Assembly (NCBI GenBank): GCA_977006965.1
Contig: OZ345376.1
Location: 1,426,001-1,490,000, forward strand
DNA: 64,000 nt
Origin: Phymatolithon calcareum
Lineage: Eukaryota > Rhodophyta > Florideophyceae > Hapalidiales
Direction: 5' to 3'
The notes beneath the pieces are model-generated. The model had not been told where the DNA came from. It saw only the letters and a list, made by a program, of their open reading frames with translations, and made no database searches. The translations under genes were made by a program, and so were the position numbers. This document shows, one piece after another, positions 31,465 to 42,228 of the stretch (its first letter is position 1; every line of letters begins with the position of its first letter).

Positions 31465-32460
31465 ACTGCAAGGACTATTGGATATAGCTACCCAATGGGC
31501 ACAAGAGCGAGAGATGACTTGAAACACTAAACAAGGGAAAAGCGAAGTCCTCGAATCAGAGGAAACATTGGGCAAGACATTCAAGCTAGCTAACAAGGTT
31601 CTGGCACAAGTTCCGGAGGTCACGTACCTTGGAGTATCCCTAGACCCGGAGGAGTCACAGATACTTTAATGATGCAACGACTAAAGAAAACAAGGACGGC
31701 CTTGTACAAGTTGCGTACACTGGGAGTGTTCAAGAAAGGGCTGAGTATACAGAAGTGTATTCAGATACACAAGGCACTAGTACAGCCACGCTGGGAGCAC
31801 GCAATGCACCTAACGCCCTGGACAGAAGACGTACAAAATGCCGTCAAGGAAGTAGAAGCAACATTCTTCAATCAAGTTTTCAGGCCACTGGCCCGAGGAA
31901 GGACGGATAGGCTCCGTCTCCTGTGTCGGATCCAGGCGGCCGCACATCGACGAGAAGTCTTGGCCTTCAAAATGCTGAGAAGGAACAAGGCGAAAGAACG
32001 TATGTATTCAAATGAAGTGCCTGAAAGAAGAAGCAACCATGAATGGCAGTACACGAGGAAAGATATAGCCGCGATGGAGACCAGAGAGCCGTTCGGTGAA
32101 GCTGTAAAGCATATTCAAACAAACCAATCTTCGCAAACACTTCGATCGAAATTTCTGGAAATGGAAGGAGACCGCCTAGAATCGAAGCGGAAAAGAAAGA
32201 TGCCATACGACAAGACAAGAGAATTGCCAGCAATCCTCAAGTTTCCCAAGGTGAAGCACAGACAACTCGCGCTGCAGTATGCCTGTGGCAGATTCCCACA
32301 GGTGTCAGCAAGTATTACTGAAGAATTCAGCACCAGAGCCAGAGAGCATATGGAGACCCTTGAACGCACGCTAGCAGGGTACGAACTCGAAGGAGAAAAA
32401 CGACTGGAAACAGAAAAGGCGCTAAATGAGCTCTTACTATTTAGCAAGACAATCATATAA
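31465..32460 (+). pseudogene. LINE family 2: C-terminal part of a reverse-transcriptase protein
   Basis: From about 31475 a frame reads LLDIATQWAQEREMT, one TGA, then TKQGKSEVL and VTYLGVSLD, the thumb-region YLG motif of non-LTR reverse transcriptases. It stops at 31668. The 263-codon frame 31669-32460 continues with KKTRTALYKLRTLGV, a Cys-poor region, and ends KHRQLALQYACGRFP ... LLLFSKTII. The same C-terminal block occurs on the minus strand at 58734-59153. Fingers and palm with the catalytic motif are absent, so this copy is 5'-truncated. Confidence 0.65.
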
Positions 32461-34898
32461 CGCATGGAGAACGAAGAAGGCCTGTATTAATCCGCAGAAT
32501 GCAAGGCAAAAAGTGGTCGCGTCCAACCACCAACAATCCCGTAGAGGACTGAGATAGGACTACTTTGAGTCCTGAGTTTTCCCGTCCGCCATACTGGTGG
32601 AGGTTTGTGAGTTACACAATGGCAGGTAGCATCAGAGGAAGCCTTGCCCATATCTTCGGAAGTCTGTGGGGCTTTTAAATAAACTTGAAAGGAAAAAAAA
32701 TCTTGTGTTCGAGAGTCAGGTTGCGCATTCAGATGAGAGTGTTTCAAATATCATAGGAAGGCTTGTTGGAATATATCTCTGTTCGTCGATTACTCCAAGT
32801 AAGTTGAGTCGAGCCTCGCTGGTGCGATGTACAGTCATATAATGAATATAAGACAATGACGAGTTGGTTTTAACGAGCATTAGAGCTTCTGTTCAAGAAC
32901 TATTAGAACTCTTAAAAGAGTCTTCGCGAACAGAAGCAAGTGCAAATGGTGGTGCTTCGCTGTAAGAAAAGCATTCAGCACCTAAAATGCGCGGTGCTTG
33001 TAGCGACTTCCACGATATAAACCTTTCTAAGCCGAAATCGTCTCGTGTTTGGTGCAAAAGTCGAATTCGAGCATCGTCAACGGCATCGTTTGTGCCGACA
33101 ACCGTATTCCATATAATGGTGTCTACAGAATGTTCAACCGTTCCGTTGAAGCTCGATACGAAGGGAGTAGCGATCCATTCGTACACCCGCAGAATATGTT
33201 CTCGTCATGAAGGTGGGAATGTGCATACTGAACATGAAACAGAGTGCGACTGTCGTTTCCGGTAATCGTTCTTGTTAATATTGTGCATGGAATGGACGCC
33301 CCAAGAACCCCAAGGGCAGCTGTCCAACCTTTAAAATCGACTTCAGATTGTTCGCAAAGACGAATCTCTCCGGTACCGTATTCAATAGCGAAAACAGATG
33401 CTAATATAAGAAGAAGAAGAAGTGTAAGTTTTTTATTTAAAAGTTACCAACGCATCTGCAGACGCTTGGGGCAACTTTGCGAAGGCCATTGGGCCAAAAA
33501 CAGGGTCTATCGTTCTTGTATGTTAGCGTGGTCGATTTCGACACGATCTGGCGGAAATATCAAAACCTACCTCTGGCTTAGAGCCTCGAGGGGGAAAAAT
33601 ATTCCACTGTCTTGAGTCGCGGGTTTCAGGTTTCGAGAGTGGCCTTGGCCGCCTGATACATGGCAAGTATTTCGTCGAGTGCCCTCCTTGTAAAAGCAAT
33701 TTCTTCATATGATAGCTTGTCTTTTGATAGGCCTGACTTGAATGCAGGCATAGAACGCACGACGCTTTTGTAAAATTTTCGAAAAAAAATTCCGTTGCAA
33801 CTTGCTCGGGCTCGGAGATCGGCCTCTTGTTCTTCTTTTGCCCAAGAATTGCCTTGGATATCATCCGCAGATTTCGCAGCACTTTGCCGAAGGTACTTCT
33901 TCCACTCGTGCCCGCTTCGATATGTACAGGAACTCTTTTCACAAGGCAAGCCAAATTGACGGCTCGCTTTAGCTTGCATCTTGCCCATACCATGAGGTGG
34001 TCGATGAAAAAGTAGAGAACAATGAACTTGACGGCATTGAAAGGTCCCGGTGGCAGATATGCTATCAACTCCATCATGCCGTTATGGAGGAAGTAGTGCA
34101 CTCACTTCGCCATGGTGGCCCCATATGTAAAGGCGAGAAGTTGTTTCCTTATCCGAGCGCATGATCAGAATAGCATCAAACTGAGCGTAGCCAGCGAGAA
34201 ATTCGAATGTCAAAAACGCAATGCGAAATCTGAGGAACCAATGAGTTTTGTATTCGTAGAAACATACTGCATCCCAAGTACCGTCTTCTTTCTATTCCGC
34301 TTCAAGAAATGTAATCATTTGCTCTCACGTTACATTTAAAATCCCGGGTCTTCCATAAATTACTTAGTGAAATCATTCGGAAATAAAATGCTGTGGTCGA
34401 GTCTTCGGTATGCAAAACACGTATTCCATTTCGTTCTCCTTTCTGAGCAAGATGCAATCTTCTCCCTGAATTTTCTTGCGGAATCACTGTAGTGAGCTGG
34501 TATTGATATGCTATTCCTATCCGTGCAAGTGTTCCCCTTTGGGAGTTCAAGTTGAGGCCCCCTGTACTGTGAAGATGAACAAAATCCGACAATAGATTAT
34601 CATGATGTGGAGCAACAGCAACTGCATCTTGATATACAGCGGTGCTTTATCCGCAACTTCAGACAAGTGTGGAATTTTGATATGTCGCGCACAATCATTC
34701 GCTCTGTGAATTCGAGATGGCTTCGCAGAACAGTCGAACATTAATGAGGCGGGGAGCAGACATGAAGACAAACACAATGTGAGCCAAATTCAGTGCAAAA
34801 CCATGCAAGTCTACAGCCCTGATTAACCAAAAACACCGTTTTGTGAAGTTTCTAGATTGTAATGAGATTTCATTTCATAGTTGGTCATAGCTGAAAAT
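32461..34898. other. No recognised gene; several minus-strand frames
   Basis: Minus-strand frames at 32893-33186, 33626-33988 and 33523-34101 look partly protein-like. The first is bounded by stops and the last two overlap in different frames. A short stretch near 34000 (LYFFID on the minus strand) resembles 60520-60560 (LYFFIE). I cannot assign a family; decayed genes or an unknown repeat are equally possible. Confidence 0.25.
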
Positions 34899-35138
34899 TT
34901 AAGGACCTACTTCCCGGTCTTTGAAGCGCTCTCACTGGCCGAAACAATGCACATAAACTGGATGAAAATTTTAATTATGCCGTTTGCACCGACGGGACTG
35001 CACCCAGTTTCAAGAAAATGTGTAGAAACAAGTGAAATACTTTCAAACATGATATGAAGTCAGCAAAAGTTTCCAATGTTCGGCTCTAATCAATCATTAC
35101 AGAAAAATGCTTACTGTTTTTCCTTCGAACAGTTTCAG

Positions 35139-35167
35139 CAGGGGAGTGTTATGGGGGGGAGTAACGC
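35139..35167 (+). repeat. P-like element left terminal inverted repeat
   Basis: It starts CAGGGGAGTGTTATG and contains seven G in a row before AGTAACGC. It matches the complement of 40492-40520 at 28 of 29 positions. Confidence 0.93.
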
Positions 35168-35535
35168 AGAATTTCAAAGAATCAAAAAAATAAACCTGAA
35201 TCATGTACCCTCCTGTGCCATTTAGATTTATGAGGTTATTCGAGTCTCAAAAAATTAACGGTGAAATAGTGTGGTTGAAGTCTAATAGTGCTCCGTGTAG
35301 TCCTGGTGGCCAATGAGGTTGTGCCAGATAAAGCGTGTGCGCAATGTGCACAACTTGATCATACGCGGGATGCGCTAAACAATGAGGACGCGCGTTTTGC
35401 AGAGAAGAAATTTTTTGTCCGCAGTAATTTCTGCTGTAAGAGAATCGCGAACGTGTCTTTCTCCGATAGGCGGAATTTCATGAAATTTCAATTACCGAGG
35501 AATTTTCGAGCTCAATTTCGGGCTCGTTTCTCGCG

Positions 35536-38500
35536 ATGCGTGAATGGTTTTCGTTGCATTTGATGCCTGCTCTGCCATTCCCTGTTCTTCCCCGGATCTT
35601 TGCAAACGATCTGCGAGAAGACAGTGAAGGCATCCATGCGTCCAGCGGCAACATGGGTGTTGCTCGGCCAAGAATTGCTCGACGGCGGTATTGCGATGTG
35701 CGATCAGTAGTCCAACATCACGGCTCGTCTTCGCAGCGTCGAGTGTACGTGTTAAATTCTGGAGCAGCCCCTGTACTGAGAGCGATCCATGGACATGCTG
35801 CTGAATCGTATTGCATTCCAGTCGGGCGCCCAGTCGTGCACATCAATATCCCCGTCAATATGCACCTGGTGTTCGCAAGTACGCTGGCTGCCCGAAGATG
35901 CTGGATTCACGTTCGCACTTGTGCCGATGTTTATGGACGCCTGCTTTGGACGGTGTGCTGTGGAAGTGATCCGCGCAGCACCTCGCCGCTCGCTCTTGAT
36001 GCATCGACAAGGACGCCGACCAGTGATGGCAGACAGACGGCGACGATCATCCCTGTTGTTGGTAGCAGTCTGCAGTACTGCTTGCGCCGGCTAGCGGCAC
36101 AGGGCGGCTACAAGGCTACCAGAAGTTGGGTCTCAGCTGCAGATATTCTGTTGAGTAAGGTTCCCAATTGGCTAACAACTTACTTGCTGAGCGCTTCTGC
36201 TATGGCTACTGTTCAGAATACTGGCGGTGCGCCCTGTACTGCGCGCATCCAGCCCGTCTGTAAAGAGGCACCGCGCACCGTCGCATTGGAGAAAAAACTA
36301 CAGGACGTCACCAGTCGGCTTGTGGAGTTGCGACAAGAAACGAAACGACTTCGGGTGCAGAATAAGCGCTTTCAGGGGCGTGCGCTTCGCGCAGAGAATG
36401 CATTGGAGAGCGGCGTGCAGAAGCCATCGGTCCCGGACACTGCAGTGCATGCGAACGTGCAGCACGCAGGTCGTATCCACCACGCCGTTAGCGTCTCTGA
36501 GCTTACAGCGCAGACGCTCGCAGCAGCGAGCGCACCGACTGTGGCAAAGAGTTTCGTTCAATCTTTACTGGCAAACTATCCGAAAGGGAGAAACAATTGG
36601 CAATGGTCGGAGACGGATTTAGCATTCTTCACGAACCTCCAGACGCGTGTTGGGTTATGCACTTACCGGTATATAGCAAGCGAGCTCGGCGCCCCCTCCG
36701 TGTCTACGCTGCAGAGAGTGCGCTGTGTGGATGTTCGCGACGTGCTTTGGTCCTCGGCATCAGGAGTTCAGCGCCTTGCTCGCTACTTCGATTCCAACCC
36801 GAGCATCCCTCGTCGTGTTATTGTGCAGCACGACGGGATCCATCTGAGGCCTGGCGTCACATGGACTAAACACGATACCTTTGTCGGGTTTGTATCGCAG
36901 CGCGAAGGTATCGCGCATTATTTGACCGGTGAGCCTGCGCACGGTGATATCGAGCTCGCAAGTACGGCTGAGGTGTACATGCTGACGGCTGTGCATTCAG
37001 GGATTAAGCATGTAGTACGAGTAGCACCGTGCGCCAAAAGCCAAAGCGCGCGTGACTACTTAGATGTATTGTTCGACGTTTTGGAAAGCCTTGACTGCAA
37101 CGATATAACTCCTGTTGCCCTGAGTTTCGATGCTGCGACTCCCGTGATCAGGGGTCTAAAATTGCTAGCAGCCTGGGAGACTGACGTGGCGACATCGGCG
37201 CTTCCATCCTCATCAGACCACGCTCAAACTGAGACGGGAAAATTCCTCCCTGTGAGCGAGAACGCGCGGGTGAACGCTACTGATGCTGCTTCCAACCCGA
37301 CTGTTGAATTCCATGAACTTGTTCAACTTTTTGCGCAGCAGCAGCAGCGAACGATGCGCTCGGATGTGATTTTCGGAACAATTTTTGTTCCACAAGAGTT
37401 GGTCGACACGCTTGAACGAGCGCACAGGCGGTTTCCTCTCTATGTTCGTGATCCGTTCTCTCGCCAAGCAATCCTCTTATGTGGCGACTCTGCCCACCTC
37501 CTTAAACGCGATCGCAATCTCCTGTACTCTACCCTCAATCCTCGCCAATCAGTCGCGGCGCATGATGGAAATGACCTCGCACGACTGAATTGGAAGCACA
37601 TCGTTGCCTTGCGAGATGATGATCGTGCGTCGCAAGCTCGTGGGCTACCTGAGCAAGAACCTCTTCTTACAGACACCTTCGTCAACTTATCTTCATGGGG
37701 TAAGATGTCAGTGCCCGGAGCACTGGCTGTTTTCAGTCCGCGCGTGGTCTCTGTTCTGCGTCGCCAAGCTGCAAACTCCAAAAGCGAAAGATTTTCTAGA
37801 GAATTGCGCGCTTTGGCGAAACATCTCGAAGTCGGGCGCGCTCGGTTTGACGTATGTCGATCGAAAACACTCAACGCCCTCCGCGACTCGCCTATACGCT
37901 CCGCTCTAACGTCATATAACGATTCGGCTGTGGGCGTGCTTCGCGACGTGGGAGAATATTACGAGTCCCAAGTGCGCGACGGCCGTTCAACATCGCGCTC
38001 GACTATCTGGGCCGAGATGTTCTCGGCCACAGTGGCAATGCGCTGTTTTGTGCTGCGCGAGACTTCAATGCGACCGACTGACGGGTACATTCACATTTCG
38101 CGCGTATCTACTGACCCTCTTGAATCTCTGTTCTCGTACGCACGGCAGACTAATGGGGGCAGCAGCAACCCGACTCTGCAAGAGTTAGTTCTAAGTGTTA
38201 GGCGCAACTCGGCAAGAAACGTCAGCTCGCAAACCCTACGTTCCATCAAAGGCAATATGGAGCCTGAACGTAATCAAGAAATTTTGAAGGAGTTGTTCCT
38301 GGCCGAAAGTGTTGTGGGGCGACATTGGCGCCCATCGGTGACAAGTGCCTGTCGCGCTGAAAAAGAAGCTACCGAGCAGCAAAGCAGAGAGAATGCTGCA
38401 GTCGCGTCCATTTTGAGCGCTATTCGCGGACCAAATGCACTGCGCCTCGAATTGCGCACAATGCAAGTAACGGCACGGATTTGTGGCGCCTTGCTTACAT

Positions 38501-39075
38501 TGGAACGACGCAAGCTTTCCAAGTCATTCACCAAGCTAGCAGAAAAATCTGGTGGTGATCCAACAAGCTTGGGGAAAGCCTCCTTAAAGAAATTTGAAAC
38601 CTGTCGCAGTGACCTTCATCTCCTCAAGGCGTGGACTCTACCGCGAGGAGCACCAGAACGCCGCGCGGACGTGTTCGCTGATATAAGGGAGATTGAAAGA
38701 CAAGACGGACTCACTTATCCCACCGAAAATATCTTGCACCTGTTCTATGCTCTGGTTGTTGCAAGACACCACACCGTTGATGTGCTCATTAAGACGAAGG
38801 ATTGCCTAGAAAGCCTTCCGTCCGTGCTCGATAAAGTATTCGAGATAATTGCGAAGAAACACATGATGTCATGCGACGGAGCCCCTCTGCTGTTTCGCAT
38901 TATAGCGCGCTTCAGGAACTCTTCGTGCCGTAGCCTACAAGTCACTCTAAACCAGAAAAGCTTGGCGCCCTCTGCGGATACAAACGCACAAGCACCGGAC
39001 GACATGGTCGCACTTCGTCCGCGCTTGGCAGTGAAATCTTCCAGGGGTGCCATTTCTAATGGTAAGGGCCAGTGA
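35536..39075 (+). CDS. P-superfamily-like transposase (1179 aa)
   Basis: The first in-frame ATG is at 35536; an internal ATG near 36202 (M223) would give a shorter start. A charged coiled coil spans about residues 248-290 (LEKKLQDVTSRL onward). Candidate RNase H-like catalytic residues lie at D433 (QHDGIHLRPG), D532 (SFDAATPVIRGLKLL) and D860/E863 (TDPLESLFSYARQTNGG followed by SSNPT). The last motif resembles the conserved DSLENFFG...GG...NPT block of P element and THAP9 transposases. The region between D532 and E863 corresponds to the GTP-binding insertion of P transposase. I see no THAP zinc finger in the N-terminal 220 residues, which are poorly structured. It cuts and pastes the element at the inverted repeats. 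Confidence 0.82.
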   Translation: MREWFSLHLMPALPFPVLPRIFANDLREDSEGIHASSGNMGVARPRIARRRYCDVRSVVQHHGSSSQRRVYVLNSGAAPVLRAIHGHAAESYCIPVGRPVVHINIPVNMHLVFASTLAARRCWIHVRTCADVYGRLLWTVCCGSDPRSTSPLALDASTRTPTSDGRQTATIIPVVGSSLQYCLRRLAAQGGYKATRSWVSAADILLSKVPNWLTTYLLSASAMATVQNTGGAPCTARIQPVCKEAPRTVALEKKLQDVTSRLVELRQETKRLRVQNKRFQGRALRAENALESGVQKPSVPDTAVHANVQHAGRIHHAVSVSELTAQTLAAASAPTVAKSFVQSLLANYPKGRNNWQWSETDLAFFTNLQTRVGLCTYRYIASELGAPSVSTLQRVRCVDVRDVLWSSASGVQRLARYFDSNPSIPRRVIVQHDGIHLRPGVTWTKHDTFVGFVSQREGIAHYLTGEPAHGDIELASTAEVYMLTAVHSGIKHVVRVAPCAKSQSARDYLDVLFDVLESLDCNDITPVALSFDAATPVIRGLKLLAAWETDVATSALPSSSDHAQTETGKFLPVSENARVNATDAASNPTVEFHELVQLFAQQQQRTMRSDVIFGTIFVPQELVDTLERAHRRFPLYVRDPFSRQAILLCGDSAHLLKRDRNLLYSTLNPRQSVAAHDGNDLARLNWKHIVALRDDDRASQARGLPEQEPLLTDTFVNLSSWGKMSVPGALAVFSPRVVSVLRRQAANSKSERFSRELRALAKHLEVGRARFDVCRSKTLNALRDSPIRSALTSYNDSAVGVLRDVGEYYESQVRDGRSTSRSTIWAEMFSATVAMRCFVLRETSMRPTDGYIHISRVSTDPLESLFSYARQTNGGSSNPTLQELVLSVRRNSARNVSSQTLRSIKGNMEPERNQEILKELFLAESVVGRHWRPSVTSACRAEKEATEQQSRENAAVASILSAIRGPNALRLELRTMQVTARICGALLTLERRKLSKSFTKLAEKSGGDPTSLGKASLKKFETCRSDLHLLKAWTLPRGAPERRADVFADIREIERQDGLTYPTENILHLFYALVVARHHTVDVLIKTKDCLESLPSVLDKVFEIIAKKHMMSCDGAPLLFRIIARFRNSSCRSLQVTLNQKSLAPSADTNAQAPDDMVALRPRLAVKSSRGAISNGKGQ

Positions 39076-39153
39076 GACGTCGCGATGCATGTTCAGCGCG
39101 TGAGCACTGCAGCGTGGAAGTAAACCAAAAGTAAAGAAACTCCTCGTACTCTT

Positions 39154-40059
39154 TTAATTCATATGCATTTCGTCTCGCAGGAATAGACGCACGCGCTCGT
39201 TAACGGCACTAACTTGTCGACGACCGATCGACGAGGCCAAAACATATTGCGCAGCAGGGTTAGATCGCCGAGTAGCAATAGCCGCGCTTATAGCACCGAA
39301 GCAATAGCGTGCGTGGGCCTCAGAAAACTCCAAACGAAGTCGAATCTCGACGCACTCCGCCCCAAGTTTCGCAGCCGCGGCGCTGAGCGCAGATGTGGCT
39401 AACATCTGCGATCGCATCACAACCCAATAAGCATACTGATACGACCGAACAGAGCGTAGACCCGCTGGACAACGTAGAATCATGTACACGTCGTGCCCAA
39501 CGTCCAGGAGGCCCGCAGCGCTCTCCAGGCGCAAGACGTGCTGAAGCCCACAAAGCGCAGTGGGGCAGTTTTCGTCCACATCCGGGGATGGAAACAGAAA
39601 GCGTTCCAATTTTGCGAGTCGCTCCACGTCTAACGGCCGGTGGCCGATACTTCCACTCTCGAGCTCGCGCTCTCGCCGTGTCCGTCGCTCCTTGTCTGCA
39701 AAAAATCGGCGGATACGCGCGATATTAACGGCACCGAACCGGAGACACAACTCGGCGATAGCTTCTTCCCCAGGGATTTGCGAGCCTGCAGCCGTCCACG
39801 CAGTGTTCAGCGCTCGAGTCACGTCCGTGGGTAGGCGCCCACGTGTCGGGAATGGCCCAGGCGCAGTACGGTTGACGCCCTGTGTCGACTGAGCCGAAGC
39901 GCCCTGGCTTGCAGCGTTCGCAGCAGTCGCAGTGACTTCCGCGCAGTTTGGCCAGTCCTGCTGGTCATTTAAGTGCTGCAAGTCTATCTGAAGCGCATGC
40001 GAGAGCACCGGTTTCTCGGACGAAGAGCTACCCTCTGAGGAAGAAAGGGTGATATCCAT
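39154..40059 (-). CDS. Second gene of the P-like element: homeodomain-like DNA-binding protein (301 aa)
   Basis: ATG at 40057-40059. The N-terminus (1-65) is Ser/Ala/Gln-rich and disordered. Residues about 74-131 read GRLPTDVTRAL ... NIARIRRFFADKERRTRRE. This has the length and the third-helix pattern (hydrophobic, Arg, Phe-Phe, basic tail) of a homeodomain, though the canonical WF.N is RFFAD. The C-terminal half (about 140-300) is Ala/Leu/Arg-rich and helical with no known domain. The gene converges on the transposase with 78 bp between stops and lies wholly inside the inverted repeats. A role in end recognition or regulation is an inference. Confidence 0.65.
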   Translation of the reverse strand: MDITLSSSEGSSSSEKPVLSHALQIDLQHLNDQQDWPNCAEVTATAANAASQGASAQSTQGVNRTAPGPFPTRGRLPTDVTRALNTAWTAAGSQIPGEEAIAELCLRFGAVNIARIRRFFADKERRTRRERELESGSIGHRPLDVERLAKLERFLFPSPDVDENCPTALCGLQHVLRLESAAGLLDVGHDVYMILRCPAGLRSVRSYQYAYWVVMRSQMLATSALSAAAAKLGAECVEIRLRLEFSEAHARYCFGAISAAIATRRSNPAAQYVLASSIGRRQVSAVNERVRLFLRDEMHMN

Positions 40060-40491
40060 GTCGAACAGAGAAATCTGCGGAAACCTACAACACCGCTTTG
40101 CCCGTTTCGAAAACGTTCATTGCGCCATACATCACAGAGGCGAAGGCTGCGCGAAAATTTGCAATCTCCAAGGTCTGCAAAAATTTACAGCAATTTGAAA
40201 TCTAATCGAAAATTTACACATCATAACACCAGGCTTTGAAGAAAGCTATCACCGAAAATTGTGCACTGCCCCATGCACTGCCTATGTCCACCTTTTTTAA
40301 AATTAATATTATCCACAAATCGCATAATGCGACGAGAAGCAAAGTTACATTGGCATGTCCGAATGTTGATGCAAAATCGCGCGCTATTTTACCAAAATTA
40401 CGGTGATATATGAAACGTTTTCAGCACTCCCACATTCTTTCATAGAATTTAATCTTTCCTATTTTCAGAAAAGCGGTATGACAACCAGTTC

Positions 40492-40520
40492 GCGTTATTC
40501 CCCCCCATAACACTCCCCTG
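40492..40520 (-). repeat. P-like element right terminal inverted repeat
   Basis: The complement starts CAGGGGAGTGTTATG, with AATAACGC where the left end has AGTAACGC. Confidence 0.93.
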
Positions 40521-41159
40521 GTTTCAGCTTCTCGTCGGGGTGCAACGTGCATTTCACTATATTTTTCGCCTTTTCCTTTTCCAATTTCAAAATCTTTTGG
40601 TCTCGCGGCGCGAACTTTTTTGCCGCCTAGACCTTCGATCTTACCAAACTTTCGGTATTCCCGTGGTAGTCTACAACCATTCGAAACTTTTGACGGAGGC
40701 AATAAAGAAATTTATCGAGTCCCTTTCGAGATAATTGTCCATCTGTGTAGGCGATTCTTTTTCAAGATCAGTGCTCTACACTCCTTATATCATCCCCTTT
40801 TTTTGATTTTTGGATAACCTACATTCTTGGCTTTCTATAATAGTTTTCGAAATGCGAAGAACGGATCAGGAAGTGGTCTTAAACTGCGTGTTTAAGGAGC
40901 TGTCCCGATTTTCGAAGGAACCCTCTGCTGAGAATTTCTAGAAAAAGTTTCCACGGCGCGAGGACTTTTTTTTGCTTAGCCAATTATGTACTGCTATAAC
41001 AGAAAGTGTCCAATGAGCGCCTCGGATTCCCGTGCATATAAAAAATAAAAGTGAAAATCTAAGATGGGGATGTAGGTCCTTAATGGTTATTGTTTATCAC
41101 TTGTGTATGTTTCTGGTTTTCAAAAACATATCTCCACAAGGTTTCGGTAGTGATGCCCC

Positions 41160-41545
41160 AACCAGGGGACTACCCCTTGCCCCAACGTATTCTCGAAATC
41201 GCGTGGGCGCAGATTATAAAAATCCCCATAGTCAAACCAAACAAGCGACCAGGAGTGCTATATATAAGAGACAGAAAGACGTGCTTGCTGTGCCTAAGAT
41301 TGATTTTCAACAGAGCACTACTGTGGATAAAATCAAGCTTGGCGACATACTTTGGGACCCGCGCATTAATTGAGCTCGCAGCGCTCCAACGAGCAGTGCG
41401 ATCCACGGAAATGAACCTAGGGATTGAATATGAATGCAAAAAGACTTACTCGTGCACTCAAGCGAAGAGAATTTCGAATTAAGGAGATTTTGTGAGAATA
41501 GTGTGTGAAAGAGTGAGAAGCGGCTCTGTTACACAAATTGAGTTT
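41160..41545 (+). repeat. Dispersed repeat, related to 53655-54040 (inverted)
   Basis: Matches in inverted orientation include GGAGATTTTGTGAGAATAGT-like sequence near 41485 and an RVPKYVAK-like frame near 41350. It reads openly in short stretches but I do not recognise a protein. Confidence 0.45.
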
Positions 41546-41552
41546 TCGGGAG

Positions 41553-42228
41553 CTTTTTTTAACTAAGAATCCATGTCACAGCCGGGACACAAGAATACGG
41601 GGTGGTGAAATTTTTCAAATCTGCTACAATCCCGGTAGCGCCGAGGCCCAGTGCATGGGATAGCGGATATAGTACAGACTCTAACAGTATAGCTGGCGTT
41701 CAAATTGCGTGCGTTTTTTGCCAGCTTGGGTGCAGTGTTTAGCTTTTCGCTTCCTTCACATCGGATCGCGACCGCAAGAGAATTTTTTTGAATTTGGAAT
41801 TTATTAAACGTCCTCAGAAGTACTCATGAGACTGCAACGGAGATGCGTTTCAGCAGCTACGCTCTTGTAGCTTCGATCATCTACTCAAATCTGTGTAATC
41901 CGGTTTAACTTCGTAGCCTTAGCTGCAAAAACCCTCTCCCGGGGGCCGCAAGAGAAGTGCTTTTAACTCCCCTAAACGATGGTTATCACAATATGATAAC
42001 GAAAATATTATTTTGCACCTAAATCGCCCTTTCTCTTGCGTACTCTGGCTGCAGCGAGAAAGAGCTCACAGTTAAGATGAAGCTGGCAATCGATAGATCG
42101 GAAGGTTCCGAAGCCATTGGTACTATTTTCTATTCTATGGAGTAAATAGCGGATTTGATAATTTTTCAAGCCCCGTATTATGAACGCCATTTTGTCCCGG
42201 CTGTTGCATGGATTCTTAGTTAAAAAAG
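41553..42228. mobile_element. Fold-back inverted-repeat element, copy A
   Basis: TTTTAACTAAGAATCCATG near 41557 recurs inverted near 42226. The arms continue imperfectly for about 80 bp (CCGGGAC, ATACGGGG, CAAATC). The body shares long stretches with 49483-50375. Outermost limits are uncertain because the surrounding repeat itself is inverted at both ends. There is no coding capacity. Confidence 0.55.

Larger units (their letters stand above)
35139..40520 (+). mobile_element. P-like DNA transposon with two convergent genes, complete
   Basis: The 29-bp terminal inverted repeats (35139-35167, 40492-40520) differ at one base and have the CA...TG ends of P elements. The flanks are GTTTCAG at 35132-35138 and 40521-40527 (7 bp; 8 bp, GTTTCAGC, if the terminal C is counted in the flank). 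The related repeat at 29142-29815 shows the empty site. Inside are a 1179-codon transposase on the plus strand and a 301-codon gene on the minus strand, with 78 bp between their stops. All parts are open, so the copy may still be capable of movement. Confidence 0.9.
34903..41079. mobile_element. TTAA-flanked inverted-repeat element hosting the P-like transposon
   Basis: TTAA lies at 34899-34902 and 41080-41083. The ends GGACCTACTTCCC and, on the other strand, GGACCTACATCCC are inverted repeats. Without the P-like insertion it is about 790 bp and has no clear gene. TTAA duplication is typical of piggyBac-type elements; superfamily assignment rests on that alone. A second copy is at 29142-29815. 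Confidence 0.6.

Noticed and set aside
35536-36100. THAP zinc finger at the transposase N-terminus
   Set aside because: No C-x2-4-C...C-x2-H spacing can be found in this frame or in the overlapping ones.
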